Shown in pieces: positions 1 through 8,185 of a stretch of DNA of 64,000 nt. Origin of the DNA: JAFGDH01 sp964447525 (lineage in GTDB: Archaea > Aenigmatarchaeota > Aenigmatarchaeia > QMZP01 > QMZT01); the NCBI GenBank assembly GCA_964447525.1, contig CAYUSU010000002.1:18296-82295 (forward strand). The letters are read 5' to 3'. Under the pieces are notes generated by a model. That model made no database searches, was not told where the DNA came from, and saw nothing but the letters and a program-made list of their open reading frames with translations. Each line of letters starts with the position of its first letter. Position 1 is the first letter of the stretch. The position numbers were made by a program, and so were the translations under genes.

Positions 1-389
1 GCGATTATGCCACCGAGCCTGTAACCCATAACTTCCTCAAGAAGAGCACTGTTCTCTATCGCCTCTACCAGAACCTGCACGGGGTTCTTTTTCGTTTTGT
101 TGTGGATTATCTCGAAGCTTTCCTTTACCGCCAGATACACGTTTATGTAACTTCCCGTGACATGCCCTGAAGAGAGTTTGTGCTTCTTACCCTTGTGACC
201 CGGGACGCGGAGCTTGTTTATGAACCTCTCCACTATGCACATGTCGGCCTTGTGGATGGATGGCCTGTTGAGCTTTCCTGATGACTTGGGAACAATAATC
301 GGACGGAGATTGATGTATCTCCTCAGACCGGCGTCATTCACCTTCACTTCGGAAAGGTCCCACCTGTTGAACAAGAGTATTTTATCCAT
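1..389 (-). CDS. rps7: Ribosomal protein uS7 (S7), C-terminus off window
   Basis: Small-subunit head protein that organises the 3' major domain of 16S rRNA. The reading frame from ATG at 389 begins MDKILLFNRWDLSEV and contains the S7 core (RPSIHKADMCIVERFINKL, then KKNPVQVLVEAIENSA). The gene is cut by the window edge, so about 129 residues are visible. It follows rps12 by 4 nt, as in the archaeal str cluster; EF-2 or EF-1A would be expected next. Confidence 0.93.
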   Translation of the reverse strand, partial: MDKILLFNRWDLSEVKVNDAGLRRYINLRPIIVPKSSGKLNRPSIHKADMCIVERFINKLRVPGHKGKKHKLSSGHVTGSYINVYLAVKESFEIIHNKTKKNPVQVLVEAIENSALLEEVMGYRLGGII

Positions 390-393
390 TCTA

Positions 394-816
394 TCATTCC
401 TTCTTCTTCTGCTTCTTTCCCTTTAATATTTCCTTGAGAGAAATGCCGTTAACGGCTATGACCTTGTATTTGATGCCGTGCATTGATCCGACAGCTCCGC
501 CCTGGGAACCGCCAAGACCGGTTATGGTCACTTCGTCATGTTCGTCTATGTGTTTGATAGCGCCGGTTTTAGGCACGAAAGCCGTGACCTGTATGCCGTT
601 TTTTATTATCTGACAGCGAACTGCCTTGATTATACCTGAATGAGGCTGCTTTTGTTCGATTCCTTTCTTCTTCAGGACCAGCGCCCTCGCAAGCGGAGCT
701 CCTCTCAGAGGCATCTTCCCCCAGAGCTTGAGCTTCTTTCGTTTGTACTGGTCGGAGTTCCATCTGAACTTCTTCCTCTTCCTCTTCAGATTCCTTGCGG
801 AAAAATGTCCCGTCAT
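394..816 (-). CDS. rps12: Ribosomal protein uS12 (S12)
   Basis: Decoding-centre protein of the small subunit. The 140 aa length and the conserved stretches RGAPLARALVLKKKGIEQKQP and HDEVTITGLGGSQGG identify archaeal S12; the very basic N-terminus (KRKRKKFRW) is typical. It lies between nusA and rps7, the standard archaeal order L30e-NusA-S12-S7. Confidence 0.97.
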   Translation of the reverse strand: MTGHFSARNLKRKRKKFRWNSDQYKRKKLKLWGKMPLRGAPLARALVLKKKGIEQKQPHSGIIKAVRCQIIKNGIQVTAFVPKTGAIKHIDEHDEVTITGLGGSQGGAVGSMHGIKYKVIAVNGISLKEILKGKKQKKKE

Positions 817-820
817 GTTA

Positions 821-1225
821 TCACTTAAGCTTCAGGTTGTTGATCTCGAAATGCCTTTTCAGGAATTCCCTGATGGCCTTTATGTTCCTTCCGTTCCTTC
901 CGATTACCGTCGATCTCTCACTGGAAGGAATGGTGATCACGATTGAATCATCACTCATGTCTAGCGTCTTGATACTCGGAACCATGCTCCTCAGCAATCC
1001 CTCCGCAGTATCCGCATATTCGAATATTTTTATCGTCTTTCCCATCGCTCTCTCGACGGATTTTATGGTTGCGCCGTTCTTGCCTATTGCGAGTCCCATT
1101 TTCCCGGGCTCAATAAGGAAATAAGCGCACATCTCGTCTATCAGGCAGTCCCTTACATGAACGCCTGTTATTTCCTCAAATGTCGCTACTGCGCGTATGT
1201 GTTCGGTTCCCAGTTTTACTCCCAT
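821..1225 (-). CDS. nusA: NusA-like KH-domain transcription factor
   Basis: Archaeal NusA consists only of the two KH domains of bacterial NusA and binds RNA during transcription. At 134 aa this fits. The KH GxxG-type loops are visible as GKNGATIK in the first half and GRNGRNIKAIREFL in the second. It sits between rpl30e and rps12 in the usual archaeal str-cluster position with 4-nt spacings, so it is very likely co-transcribed with them. Confidence 0.93.
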   Translation of the reverse strand: MGVKLGTEHIRAVATFEEITGVHVRDCLIDEMCAYFLIEPGKMGLAIGKNGATIKSVERAMGKTIKIFEYADTAEGLLRSMVPSIKTLDMSDDSIVITIPSSERSTVIGRNGRNIKAIREFLKRHFEINNLKLK

Positions 1226-1229
1226 AATT

Positions 1230-1493
1230 TCACTTTTTTATCCCCAGCGTTACTATGTTGAAAGGTTTACCGCAGAACTCCCCTAACTGCCGGGAGTTTC
1301 CAGTGAACATCTTTACCTCGATACCAAAGTTTTTATTGTAGTAGTTTAAATCCCTTTTCGTACTTTCCGGTATGTTTGAGGCATATATCACCACATTTAA
1401 TTCCGAATTCTTGGTCATTGCCTCGACCTGTTTTAATCCAAGCACGATCTTTTTTTCCTTCATTGCAGCCTTTATGATTTCTTTTGTTTCCAT
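1230..1493 (-). CDS. rpl30e: Ribosomal protein eL30 (L30e)
   Basis: Large-subunit protein of the L7Ae/L30e RNA-binding fold. The 87 aa product has the family pattern KIVLGLKQVEAMTKNSELNVVIYASN and ends with FNIVTLGIKK. In most archaea this gene follows RNA polymerase subunit A''; here it directly follows rps8, so the str cluster is joined to a shortened spc cluster. Confidence 0.95.
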   Translation of the reverse strand: METKEIIKAAMKEKKIVLGLKQVEAMTKNSELNVVIYASNIPESTKRDLNYYNKNFGIEVKMFTGNSRQLGEFCGKPFNIVTLGIKK

Positions 1494-1502
1494 AGTATCA
1501 CT

Positions 1503-1889
1503 CTAGTAAATATAACCCAAAAGCACGCCGCCGATCCCTTCTTCCTTCGCCTGCGAATGGCTCATTAATCCATTAGACGTGGAAATTAGCATCAGACCGA
1601 CGTTCACTGATGGAAGATATCTCTTTTCCCACCTGATTATGTCATTCTTCCCTATCTCGAACCTCGGACGGACAACCTTGCAGTTGTTTATCCTCCCGAC
1701 CAGCTCTATCTTGAATTTCCCGCTCTTCCCATCCTCTATGAACTCGAATTTGCCGATGTAGTTGTTTTTCTGCATTATTTCGAGAATCTCCTTTATGAGC
1801 TTTGTTGCGGGGGTTATGCACATTCTTTTACCTATCATTTCCGCGTTCTTCAGCGTAACGAACATATCCGCCAGTATATCGTGTCTCAT
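1503..1889 (-). CDS. rps8: Ribosomal protein uS8 (S8)
   Basis: 16S rRNA central-domain binder. The 128 aa product begins MRHDILADMFVTLKNAE and ends with the S8 signature STSNGLMSHSQAKEEGIGG. In a typical archaeal spc operon S8 is followed by L6, L32e, L19e, L18, S5, L30 and L15; none of these follow here, and L30e comes next. Confidence 0.97.
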   Translation of the reverse strand: MRHDILADMFVTLKNAEMIGKRMCITPATKLIKEILEIMQKNNYIGKFEFIEDGKSGKFKIELVGRINNCKVVRPRFEIGKNDIIRWEKRYLPSVNVGLMLISTSNGLMSHSQAKEEGIGGVLLGYIY

Positions 1890-1896
1890 AATATCC

Positions 1897-2118
1897 CTAA
1901 CTGAACTTGCTAAAACCCAGATCCTCCGCGACTTCCCTGAAGCACTGCCTGCAATAACGGAGTCCGTACTTGTTTATCACTCCCTCGGTTTTACCGCATT
2001 TCCTGCATGGAGTCATGTTTCTCCCGTGTTTTCTGTCCTTCTGTTTGTTGAACTTCAGAAACCTGGCCAGCTTTATCTTCTTGTTCTCTATCTGGTGTTT
2101 CGCGTTTTCGTAAGTCAT
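1897..2118 (-). CDS. rps14: Ribosomal protein uS14 (S14), zinc-binding form
   Basis: Small-subunit head protein. The 73 aa product carries the Zn-binding pattern CRKCGKTEGVINKYGLRYC followed by RQCF, i.e. two CxxC pairs separated by a short loop as in archaeal and zinc-type bacterial S14. It is placed between rpl5 and rps8. The N-terminal part is a little longer than the usual archaeal S14. Confidence 0.96.
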   Translation of the reverse strand: MTYENAKHQIENKKIKLARFLKFNKQKDRKHGRNMTPCRKCGKTEGVINKYGLRYCRQCFREVAEDLGFSKFS

Positions 2119-2126
2119 AGTAATCT

Positions 2127-2645
2127 TTATCCCTTTGTATTTTTAACTATTTCAACATTAAACTCCTTTTTAACCCATTCCATCGCTTCCTCCGGTTTTA
2201 TCATTTGCCCCTTTCCGACCTTCTTTGGTCTTATCATCCTTTTCTTTATCCTGTAACCCCTTCTTTCTAGTGTGGCGCATACATCCATTCCCATTATCCC
2301 TATGTCCGGGTCGTATTTGATACCTGGTAGATGTATGTATTCCTTGACGCCCATGGAAAAGTTACCGTTTTTATCAAAGCTTTTTGCCGGAAGCTTGTTT
2401 TCCAGACCCTTTAACACGTTCACGATAAAATCTTTCGCCTTGGTTCCCCTCATGGTAACCTTCACCCCTATAGGCCTTCCCTTGGCCCCGCCGAATGTCG
2501 TCCTTTTGTAGGTTTTGGTGACCACTATCTTTTCACCTGAAAGTTTGGAAACCAGCCTTTTTGCGTTTTCCAGCTTCGGACCGGCTTCCCCTGCCCCGAT
2601 GTTGATCGTGACCTTCTCCAGTCGTATTTCTTTCATTGCGTTCAT
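2127..2645 (-). CDS. rpl5: Ribosomal protein uL5 (L5)
   Basis: 5S rRNA-binding protein of the central protuberance. The 172 aa frame begins MNAMKEIRLEKVTINIGAGE, which is the archaeal L5 N-terminus, and contains GRPIGVKVTMRGTKAKDFI and GIKYDPDIGIMGMDV. The start overlaps the stop of rps4e by 4 nt (ATGA), indicating translational coupling. Confidence 0.96.
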   Translation of the reverse strand: MNAMKEIRLEKVTINIGAGEAGPKLENAKRLVSKLSGEKIVVTKTYKRTTFGGAKGRPIGVKVTMRGTKAKDFIVNVLKGLENKLPAKSFDKNGNFSMGVKEYIHLPGIKYDPDIGIMGMDVCATLERRGYRIKKRMIRPKKVGKGQMIKPEEAMEWVKKEFNVEIVKNTKG

Positions 2646-3313
2646 TTGAATTCACCTATGAGAATGTAATCCTTGACAGTTTCGATTTCCTTATCGTCTG
2701 TCTTTACGACTATCCTGTTCGTGCCGAGCATGCTTTTCTTCTCAAATATCTCCTTGATCTTTCCCTTCGCGCCCGGGTTCTTACCAGAAATAATCATGCA
2801 ATCTGTCCCTTTCTCAAATTTTAGGTGCTTCAGTATCTTTTGTTCCGGAAGCTTGATTATGACAGAGTCGCTGGTCTTGTAATTCCCCTTATCTACGATT
2901 ATGTTCCTGCCATCATGGAGGTTAAGCTGTGTCTTTCCGCCCCTGATCAGGACCTTGTTGTTTATCCTGCATATCTTCTGATCAACGTTTTTTGTTTCCT
3001 CGATAACGAGCCCTTTCGAATCGACGCTGATCCTGTACGCCTTTTTCATGGCCGGGATCTCTATGACGTCCATGAGCCCTACCGGGAAGTTAGGATCCTT
3101 CTTCTCGGTCTTGTCTACCAGTATACTGCCGTTCTTTATGATTTTGCTGGCTTCCTTCGCGTTGTCAGCCAGCTGAAGAACGTTCCTTACGAGCACAAGA
3201 AGAGGAATGCACCTTTTGATCGGATGCGGACCAGGGTTTGGCCTGGTAACGAATTCCTTCTCTTTCTTTGGAACTTTCCAATATGACGGGATGCTGTATC
3301 GCTTTAAATGCAT
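2642..3313 (-). CDS. rps4e: Ribosomal protein eS4 (S4e)
   Basis: Archaeal/eukaryotic small-subunit protein with S4-like, KOW and C-terminal domains. The product (223 aa) starts MHLKRYSIPSYWKVPKKEKE and shows the family motif RPNPGPHPIKRCIPLLVLVR, then the S4-like segment KIIKNGSILVDKTEKKDPNF and a late KOW-like stretch (GKNPGAKGKIKEIFEKKS). Its place between rpl24 and rpl5 is the standard archaeal order. Confidence 0.96.
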   Translation of the reverse strand: MHLKRYSIPSYWKVPKKEKEFVTRPNPGPHPIKRCIPLLVLVRNVLQLADNAKEASKIIKNGSILVDKTEKKDPNFPVGLMDVIEIPAMKKAYRISVDSKGLVIEETKNVDQKICRINNKVLIRGGKTQLNLHDGRNIIVDKGNYKTSDSVIIKLPEQKILKHLKFEKGTDCMIISGKNPGAKGKIKEIFEKKSMLGTNRIVVKTDDKEIETVKDYILIGEFK

Positions 3314-3314
3314 A

Positions 3315-3710
3315 TCAACCCTTCTCCTTTTTTGCCCTCTCGATTATCATCTGTCTCCTCTTGTCTTCCATTTTCGGCTCGACAATGATCAGATTAGATG
3401 GATTTACGGGCTTGAGTACTTCTGAACCATCAACCTTCTTTACGTTTAACCCCTCTATGAATACCTTGGTTCGTTTGAGGTCTATCTTGTCTATCTTCCC
3501 CTTAAAACCCTTCGAAGTCCCGCGCATGACCTTTACCTCGTCCCCTACCCTTAAAGGAAGGGATCGCCTTTCAAAACGACTCCTGAGTGTTTCAGAGAGG
3601 TGGGCGCTGACGAACTTCTGTTTTACGTGCATCGGAGCGTTGTGCCTGAATTTTCTTTGCTTCCTCGGCTGCACGCTCGAGTTCCATTTGTTTGACCATT
3701 CCTGTTTCAT
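3315..3710 (-). CDS. rpl24: Ribosomal protein uL24 (L24)
   Basis: Early assembly protein of the large subunit. The 131 aa frame has the archaeal/eukaryotic L26-type sequence SSVQPRKQRKFRHNAPMHVK near the start and the KOW motif DEVKVMRGTSKGFKGKIDKI. It directly follows rpl14. Confidence 0.96.
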   Translation of the reverse strand: MKQEWSNKWNSSVQPRKQRKFRHNAPMHVKQKFVSAHLSETLRSRFERRSLPLRVGDEVKVMRGTSKGFKGKIDKIDLKRTKVFIEGLNVKKVDGSEVLKPVNPSNLIIVEPKMEDKRRQMIIERAKKEKG

Positions 3711-4109
3711 TTAAACCACTATGCTTGCGATCTTCCCTATGGTGGGGAATCGCTCTACGACCTCTTTGGCAATCGGTCCCTTGATCTGGGTACCCTTCGG
3801 ATCGCCCTTTTCGTCTACTACGACTGCGGCATTCTCCTCGAACTGAATATGAATCCCGTCAGGCCTCTTGTATTCCTTCCTCTGTCGAACAATTACGGCC
3901 CTCAGAACCTCATGCCTGACCTTTTCGGTTCCTACCCTGACTTTGCAGAAAACCAGAGAAGCTACTCCTGCTATTGGCTTTGCCCTTCGGTTACCCTTGA
4001 AACCCTTGACGGCGATTATTTCCAGCATCTTCGCCCCGGAGTTGTCAATGCATTTCAGCCTTGTTTTTGGCATCAGCGTTTTCACAATCCTGGACGATAT
4101 TGCCTTCAT
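3711..4109 (-). CDS. rpl14: Ribosomal protein uL14 (L14)
   Basis: 23S rRNA-binding protein that also forms the inter-subunit bridge near aIF6. The 132 aa product contains TRLKCIDNSGAKMLEIIAVK and the characteristic RPDGIHIQFEENAAVVVDEK. The start codon overlaps the rps17 stop. Confidence 0.97.
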   Translation of the reverse strand: MKAISSRIVKTLMPKTRLKCIDNSGAKMLEIIAVKGFKGNRRAKPIAGVASLVFCKVRVGTEKVRHEVLRAVIVRQRKEYKRPDGIHIQFEENAAVVVDEKGDPKGTQIKGPIAKEVVERFPTIGKIASIVV

Positions 4110-4456
4110 TATTTTTCACCTTTTTTCTGTACCACGACGAAATGTTTCGTCTTGGAAAGAGATCTGCACTCGGCAATAACGACCTTTTCGCCTTCCCTTG
4201 CTTTTATGCAGGGAGGATTGTGGGCAGAGACCTTGGATTTTTTCTTTTCGTATCTCTGGTATTTCGTAATAAAATCATGAAATCCCCATTCCACTCGTAC
4301 GGTGTTGTGGGTCTTTGCGGACTTGACTATGCCCTCGAATACCCTTCCCCTGACTGGCATTTTCCCGTGCCATGGGCACTTGGGATCTTCACATTCCCCT
4401 TGGGGCGGCTTCAAACCAAGTCCGATATCTTTTTTCATACTAATTCCATTGTCCAC
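4109..4456 (-). CDS. rps17: Ribosomal protein uS17 (S17)
   Basis: Primary 16S rRNA binder. The 115 aa product has the archaeal pattern GLKPPQGECEDPKCPWHGKM, then RGRVFEGIVKSAKTHNTVRV. In other archaea S17 follows Rnp1 in one transcript; here it starts its own unit, with a promoter just upstream, because a plus-strand Nudix/ThyX segment has split the operon. Confidence 0.97.
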   Translation of the reverse strand: MDNGISMKKDIGLGLKPPQGECEDPKCPWHGKMPVRGRVFEGIVKSAKTHNTVRVEWGFHDFITKYQRYEKKKSKVSAHNPPCIKAREGEKVVIAECRSLSKTKHFVVVQKKGEK

Positions 4457-4471
4457 CTTATTTAAATACCC

Positions 4472-4494
4472 TATAGTTAATTAAACGAATTATA
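4472..4494 (-). promoter_or_regulatory. Promoter of the rps17-rps7 unit
   Basis: Read on the minus strand, this block starts TATAATTCGTTTAA and ends CTATA, with the TATAAT part about 35 nt upstream of the rps17 ATG. Nearly the same block (lacking an internal TTAA) stands upstream of rpl4 at 11419-11437. It is an inferred archaeal TATA-type promoter; no transcript data are available. Confidence 0.6.
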
Positions 4495-4547
4495 TATTAG
4501 AAGGGTTAAATATTTAAGTACTTTCTGAGGCAAAAAAGGCGAAATCG

Positions 4548-4966
4548 ATGGAAAATGGGGATCGCGCATACATCGGAGTGGACAATATTATCATAAACGA
4601 TGAAGGTGAAATCCTTTTAGCCAGACGATCTGAAAACGCAAAAACCTTCCCTGGTATGTGGAACCTGGTTTCAGGTGATGTGGAAGCAGGGGAATCCATC
4701 GAGGATGCCCTCAAGCGAGAAGCAAAAGAGGAAGCGGGCGTGGATATCGAGATAGTCAGGTTTACCGGGAGATATTACGACCGACCCGGGAGGCATCCGA
4801 CCAAAACCGTTATCTGCCTCCCTCATATCTGCAAAATATCCAGCGGAGAGCCGCACGTAGCCACACCGGAAGAGGTCGCAGAGGTCAGGTGGTTCTCCCC
4901 GGAGGAAATCCGGGACATCGAACTGGCATATGATCACAAGCAGATGCTGAAGGACGAGGGTCTGAT
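4548..4966 (+). CDS. Nudix hydrolase, C-terminus lost in assembly gap
   Basis: Hydrolase of nucleoside diphosphate-X compounds; the substrate cannot be read from the sequence. A complete Nudix box is visible (GDVEAGESIEDALK then REAKEEAGV), fitting GX5EX7REUXEEXGU. About 139 residues are readable before 100 Ns begin at 4967. The true stop is in or beyond the gap, and any frame continuing to 5117 through Ns is meaningless. An AT-rich box TTAAATATTTAAG lies about 30 nt upstream, suggesting a leaderless transcript. Confidence 0.85.
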
Positions 4967-5066
4967 NNNNNNNNNNNNNNNNNNNNNNNNNNNNNNNNNN
5001 NNNNNNNNNNNNNNNNNNNNNNNNNNNNNNNNNNNNNNNNNNNNNNNNNNNNNNNNNNNNNNNNNN
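4967..5066. other. Assembly gap of 100 Ns
   Basis: Exactly 100 unknown bases, the usual placeholder for a scaffold join of unknown size. It hides the end of the Nudix gene and possibly more. The join is made plausible by ribosomal gene order being collinear with other archaea on both sides (L4 to Rnp1, then S17 to S7). Confidence 0.98.
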
Positions 5067-5119
5067 TTTAAAAGAATTCATTCCTATTCTAAACTACCGA
5101 TAATCTTGGGGTTTTGATC

Positions 5120-6619
5120 ATGGTGTTCTCGGAAGATGACAGGAAGATTCTGGAAAAGCACGTTACGAACGTAGACAGCGATATATACGCATTATACAAC
5201 CTCCCTCCGGAGGTTGTGGCGGTCCTTTTTGCATACGTCTCACGTTCGCCCGCCAGCTTCAAGGATAACCTTCTCAAACTGATCAAAAACAAGGATCTGG
5301 ATATGGGCGAGCTAATAACCACGTTCCGTGACAAAGGGAATGAGTTCGAAGAAGCCAGGCGAAAGGCGAAGGAATTCCACGAGAAATGGGTCGTAGGGTA
5401 CGGCCACTCGAGTGTTGCTGAACACGCTTTTGCAAGCATAGCCATCGAGAACGTCTCCATCCTTGCTACCAAGGTGATCGAGGATAATCGTCTCGCCTCA
5501 TACACCGAGAAATCAACAAGATATCAGGTATTCGATCGTAATCGCTACTACAAGCCATCCAGGCTCATGAATTCTGATCAGGGTAAAAGATACGAGGACT
5601 TCGTTAATTCTCTATTCGATTTTTACACCGAAAACATGCCTAAAATGATGGAATTCGTGAGATCAAAACATCCGATGCCGGAAGGAATGAGTGAACGTCT
5701 TTATGATTCAATTTCAAATGCAAGAGCTTGTGATGTTATGAGATATGCCCTTCCTGCCGCAACGCTGACTAATCTGGGAATGACAATAAACGCACGTGCT
5801 CTTGAGCATGCGATACTCAAGCTGTTATCACATCCGCTGGAAGAAATGAACAATATCGGGACCAGTATGAAAGAGGAGGTCACTAAGATCATTCCTACAT
5901 TAGTCAAATACGCTGACAGGAACGAATACATCACGGAAACGAACCAATCCATGCAATACCTTTCGAATAACGGCCATTCGGATGACCAGAAGCCTGTGTC
6001 GCTGGTCGAATATGATCAGGAAGCGGAAAACAAGCTGATAGCATCCATACTTTACCGCTATTCAGAGAAACCTTATGAACAAATAAAGAAGGAAGTCGAA
6101 TCGATGGGAACCGAGGAGAAAGCGAAGGTAATGGACGGATTCCTCGGAAAGATGGGAAAACATGACATCCCCATGAGGGAACTGGAGCACGTTTATTACA
6201 CCTTCGATATTCTGGTGGATTATGGAGCGTTCCGTGACATTCAGCGCCATCGCATGTGTACGCAGACCAACCAGGATCTTACCACGAGGCTCGGTTATTC
6301 GATACCGAAAGAGATGGAAGAAACCGGTCTCAGGGATCAATACGTTGAACTGATGGAGAAAGCGAAAGAGACGTTCGAGGAGATCTCCAAGGAATTCCCG
6401 AAGGAGGCCCAGTATCTGGTCCCTCTCGCCTTTAAGAAGCGTACACTGTTCACATGGAACCTAAGGGAGTTATTCTGGTTCATTCGCCTGCGTTCGGGGA
6501 AGGAGGGACACGAATCCTACCGAAAGATCGCCTGCCAGGTATATGATGAACTAGAGAGAGTGCACCCACTACTGGCGAAATACATAACGGTAGAAAGAAT
6601 GGACGGACCGGCGAGATAG
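5120..6619 (+). CDS. thyX: ThyX-like flavin-dependent thymidylate synthase, tandem-domain form
   Basis: ThyX methylates dUMP to dTMP with FADH2. This 499 aa protein is about twice the usual ThyX length and carries two ThyX-like halves. The N-terminal half has GHSSVAEHAFASIAIENVSI, TEKSTRYQVF and later TNLGMTINARALEHAILKLL; the C-terminal half has the RHR-type motif (AFRDIQRHRMCTQTNQ) and TWNLRELFWFIRLR. Neither half alone has every canonical ThyX motif. ATG at 5120 is preferred over the in-frame TTG at 5114. Function as a thymidylate synthase is likely but the double form leaves some doubt. Confidence 0.75.
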   Translation: MVFSEDDRKILEKHVTNVDSDIYALYNLPPEVVAVLFAYVSRSPASFKDNLLKLIKNKDLDMGELITTFRDKGNEFEEARRKAKEFHEKWVVGYGHSSVAEHAFASIAIENVSILATKVIEDNRLASYTEKSTRYQVFDRNRYYKPSRLMNSDQGKRYEDFVNSLFDFYTENMPKMMEFVRSKHPMPEGMSERLYDSISNARACDVMRYALPAATLTNLGMTINARALEHAILKLLSHPLEEMNNIGTSMKEEVTKIIPTLVKYADRNEYITETNQSMQYLSNNGHSDDQKPVSLVEYDQEAENKLIASILYRYSEKPYEQIKKEVESMGTEEKAKVMDGFLGKMGKHDIPMRELEHVYYTFDILVDYGAFRDIQRHRMCTQTNQDLTTRLGYSIPKEMEETGLRDQYVELMEKAKETFEEISKEFPKEAQYLVPLAFKKRTLFTWNLRELFWFIRLRSGKEGHESYRKIACQVYDELERVHPLLAKYITVERMDGPAR

Positions 6620-7270
6620 CTATTTCTCTATTATTTCAATAATCTCTTCCGGACTGTCGGCGAAATGGATGAGTCCCATGTCTTTCTCGTCATTTATCAG
6701 GAAATCCTCTTTCAGGGGATTGTTTTTCAGCCATTCGAAAAGTCCCTGCCAGTATTTCCTGTTCACGCATATTATAGGGACTGTGTCCACGATGCCTGTC
6801 TGCATGAGGACGAGATACTCAAAGAGTTCGTTGAGTGCCCCGAAACCACCCGGATAGAATATAAGAGCTTCACTTTTTATCGACATTATGAATCTCCTCA
6901 CGAACATGAAATGGAATGACATCTCGTCGGTGAAGATGGGATCATTGACTTTTTCGCCTTTTAGAAGCTCTGCTTTGAGTCCGATAGAAGGAGCGCCTGC
7001 CTCTTTCGCTCCGGAATTTGCGGCGTGCATTATACCTGGACCACCACCGCTGATTATCGCATATCCTTTCTTTCCGAGTTCTTTCGCGGTCTTTTTACAG
7101 TGTTCGTAGTACCTGTTATCCGGTTTTACCCGATGTGAACCGAATATCGTGATTATCTTTTTGTCAACCTTGTTCAGAAGCGAAAGGCCATCGTTTATCT
7201 CTTCCCTGACCTTGCTGACAGTCCATTCGGTATTAGAGTAATATTCTGTGTTCTTGTGCATATGTGTCAT
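6620..7270 (-). CDS. LOG-family Rossmann protein (TIGR00730-like)
   Basis: LOG-family proteins are nucleotide-monophosphate phosphoribohydrolases, known for cytokinin activation and often of unknown role in prokaryotes. The nucleotide loop ISGGGPGIMHAAN is clear; the second motif reads PGGFGALNE, where PGGxGTxxE is usual, so Thr is replaced by Ala. The ATG at 7270 lies 2 nt after the rnp1 stop; an upstream in-frame GTG at 7279 is less likely. The gene is joined to the end of the L4-Rnp1 operon, an unusual place for this family. Confidence 0.82.
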   Translation of the reverse strand: MTHMHKNTEYYSNTEWTVSKVREEINDGLSLLNKVDKKIITIFGSHRVKPDNRYYEHCKKTAKELGKKGYAIISGGGPGIMHAANSGAKEAGAPSIGLKAELLKGEKVNDPIFTDEMSFHFMFVRRFIMSIKSEALIFYPGGFGALNELFEYLVLMQTGIVDTVPIICVNRKYWQGLFEWLKNNPLKEDFLINDEKDMGLIHFADSPEEIIEIIEK

Positions 7271-7272
7271 GT

Positions 7273-7554
7273 TTACCACTTCCTGAATTTCTTCTTGATC
7301 CGATCCTCTGGCCGTGAGACGAGGATGTTACCGTCTATTATGACCTTTGTCTTGTCCGGCAGGGTAAAAACAAACGTACAATCGTCTTTGGATAGGGTGA
7401 TCTCCTTCTTGTCGGTTTTCTCGATAATGAAGGTGTTCCTGGTCTCGTTGATCACTTTCCCGCGGATACCGATTGATTTGGGGTTGGATGATTCTTTCAC
7501 TTCGATCTTCAGTCCAATCAGTTCATGACGGACTATGTTTTCAGGCGTGATCAT
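7273..7554 (-). CDS. rnp1: RNase P protein component 1 (Rpp29 family)
   Basis: Protein subunit of archaeal RNase P, which removes tRNA 5' leaders. The 93 aa product begins MITPENIVRHELIGLKIEV and carries the Sm-like core GIRGKVINETRNTFIIEK. It occupies the standard archaeal slot after SUI1 in the S10 operon, although S17, normally next, is now 2.8 kb away. Confidence 0.93.
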   Translation of the reverse strand: MITPENIVRHELIGLKIEVKESSNPKSIGIRGKVINETRNTFIIEKTDKKEITLSKDDCTFVFTLPDKTKVIIDGNILVSRPEDRIKKKFRKW

Positions 7555-7611
7555 AGAAATATCTTGATAACTGTATTAAAAACGCTTCCTTTCACACTAC
7601 GGTCCTGAACC

Positions 7612-7917
7612 TCAGAGCACTTCGATGTTCTCTTCCGGGAATCCGAGCTTGACAAGTATGTCTTTGATCCTTCTCCTGTGGTCACCCTGAAGTTCGATCA
7701 CATCGCCTTTAAGGGTTCCACCACACGCAAGCTTGTTTTTCAGCTGTTTCATGATATCTTTCAGGTCAATTTCCTTGCTGATCCCAGAAATTAGTGTTAT
7801 GTGTTTTCCGTATCTCTTTCGGTCGTGGCTGACGCGTATCTTTTCCTCTTCTTTAGCGACGATGTCGCATACGCATATGCTCTTGTCAAGACCGCATTTT
7901 TTACAGATTTCGCTCAT
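7612..7917 (-). CDS. Translation initiation factor aIF1 (SUI1)
   Basis: Monitors start-codon selection on the small subunit. The C-terminal SUI1 fold is recognised from KHITLISGISKEIDLKDIMK and KLACGGTLKGDVIELQGDHR. The N-terminus has a four-Cys cluster (CKKCGLDKSICVC) that could bind zinc, as in many archaeal SUI1 proteins. The position between L29 and Rnp1 is the archaeal norm. Confidence 0.95.
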   Translation of the reverse strand: MSEICKKCGLDKSICVCDIVAKEEEKIRVSHDRKRYGKHITLISGISKEIDLKDIMKQLKNKLACGGTLKGDVIELQGDHRRRIKDILVKLGFPEENIEVL

Positions 7918-7984
7918 CTCTTGAACTCACCCTCCGTTTTAAAAAAAGAATTTCTCTCTCGTGCGGGAATGGAATATGTCATTT

Positions 7985-8185
7985 TCACTTCTTTTCCCCT
8001 TTTACCGTAAGTATCCTCGCTATCGTTCTCCGAATCTCTTTTATCCTTCCCGGAGATATCACAGAAGCGCCTATGTGGATGTTGGCCTTTTCTTTGCTCA
8101 TCTCCAGCCTCATCTCTTTCATATGCTTCCCCATCTCCTTCTCGTCCATTTTTCTGATATCCTTCATTCGGAGTATGGCCATCAT
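7985..8185 (-). CDS. rpl29: Ribosomal protein uL29 (L29)
   Basis: Short helical protein near the polypeptide exit tunnel. The 66 aa product has RMKDIRKMDEKEMGKHMKEM and the C-terminal RIKEIRRTIARILTV pattern of L29. The start ATG overlaps the rps3 stop. Confidence 0.92.
   Translation of the reverse strand: MMAILRMKDIRKMDEKEMGKHMKEMRLEMSKEKANIHIGASVISPGRIKEIRRTIARILTVKGEKK

Noticed and set aside
4548..5117. Open frame running from the Nudix gene through the N block
   Set aside because: The frame after 4966 consists of unknown residues; only the part before the gap is supported.
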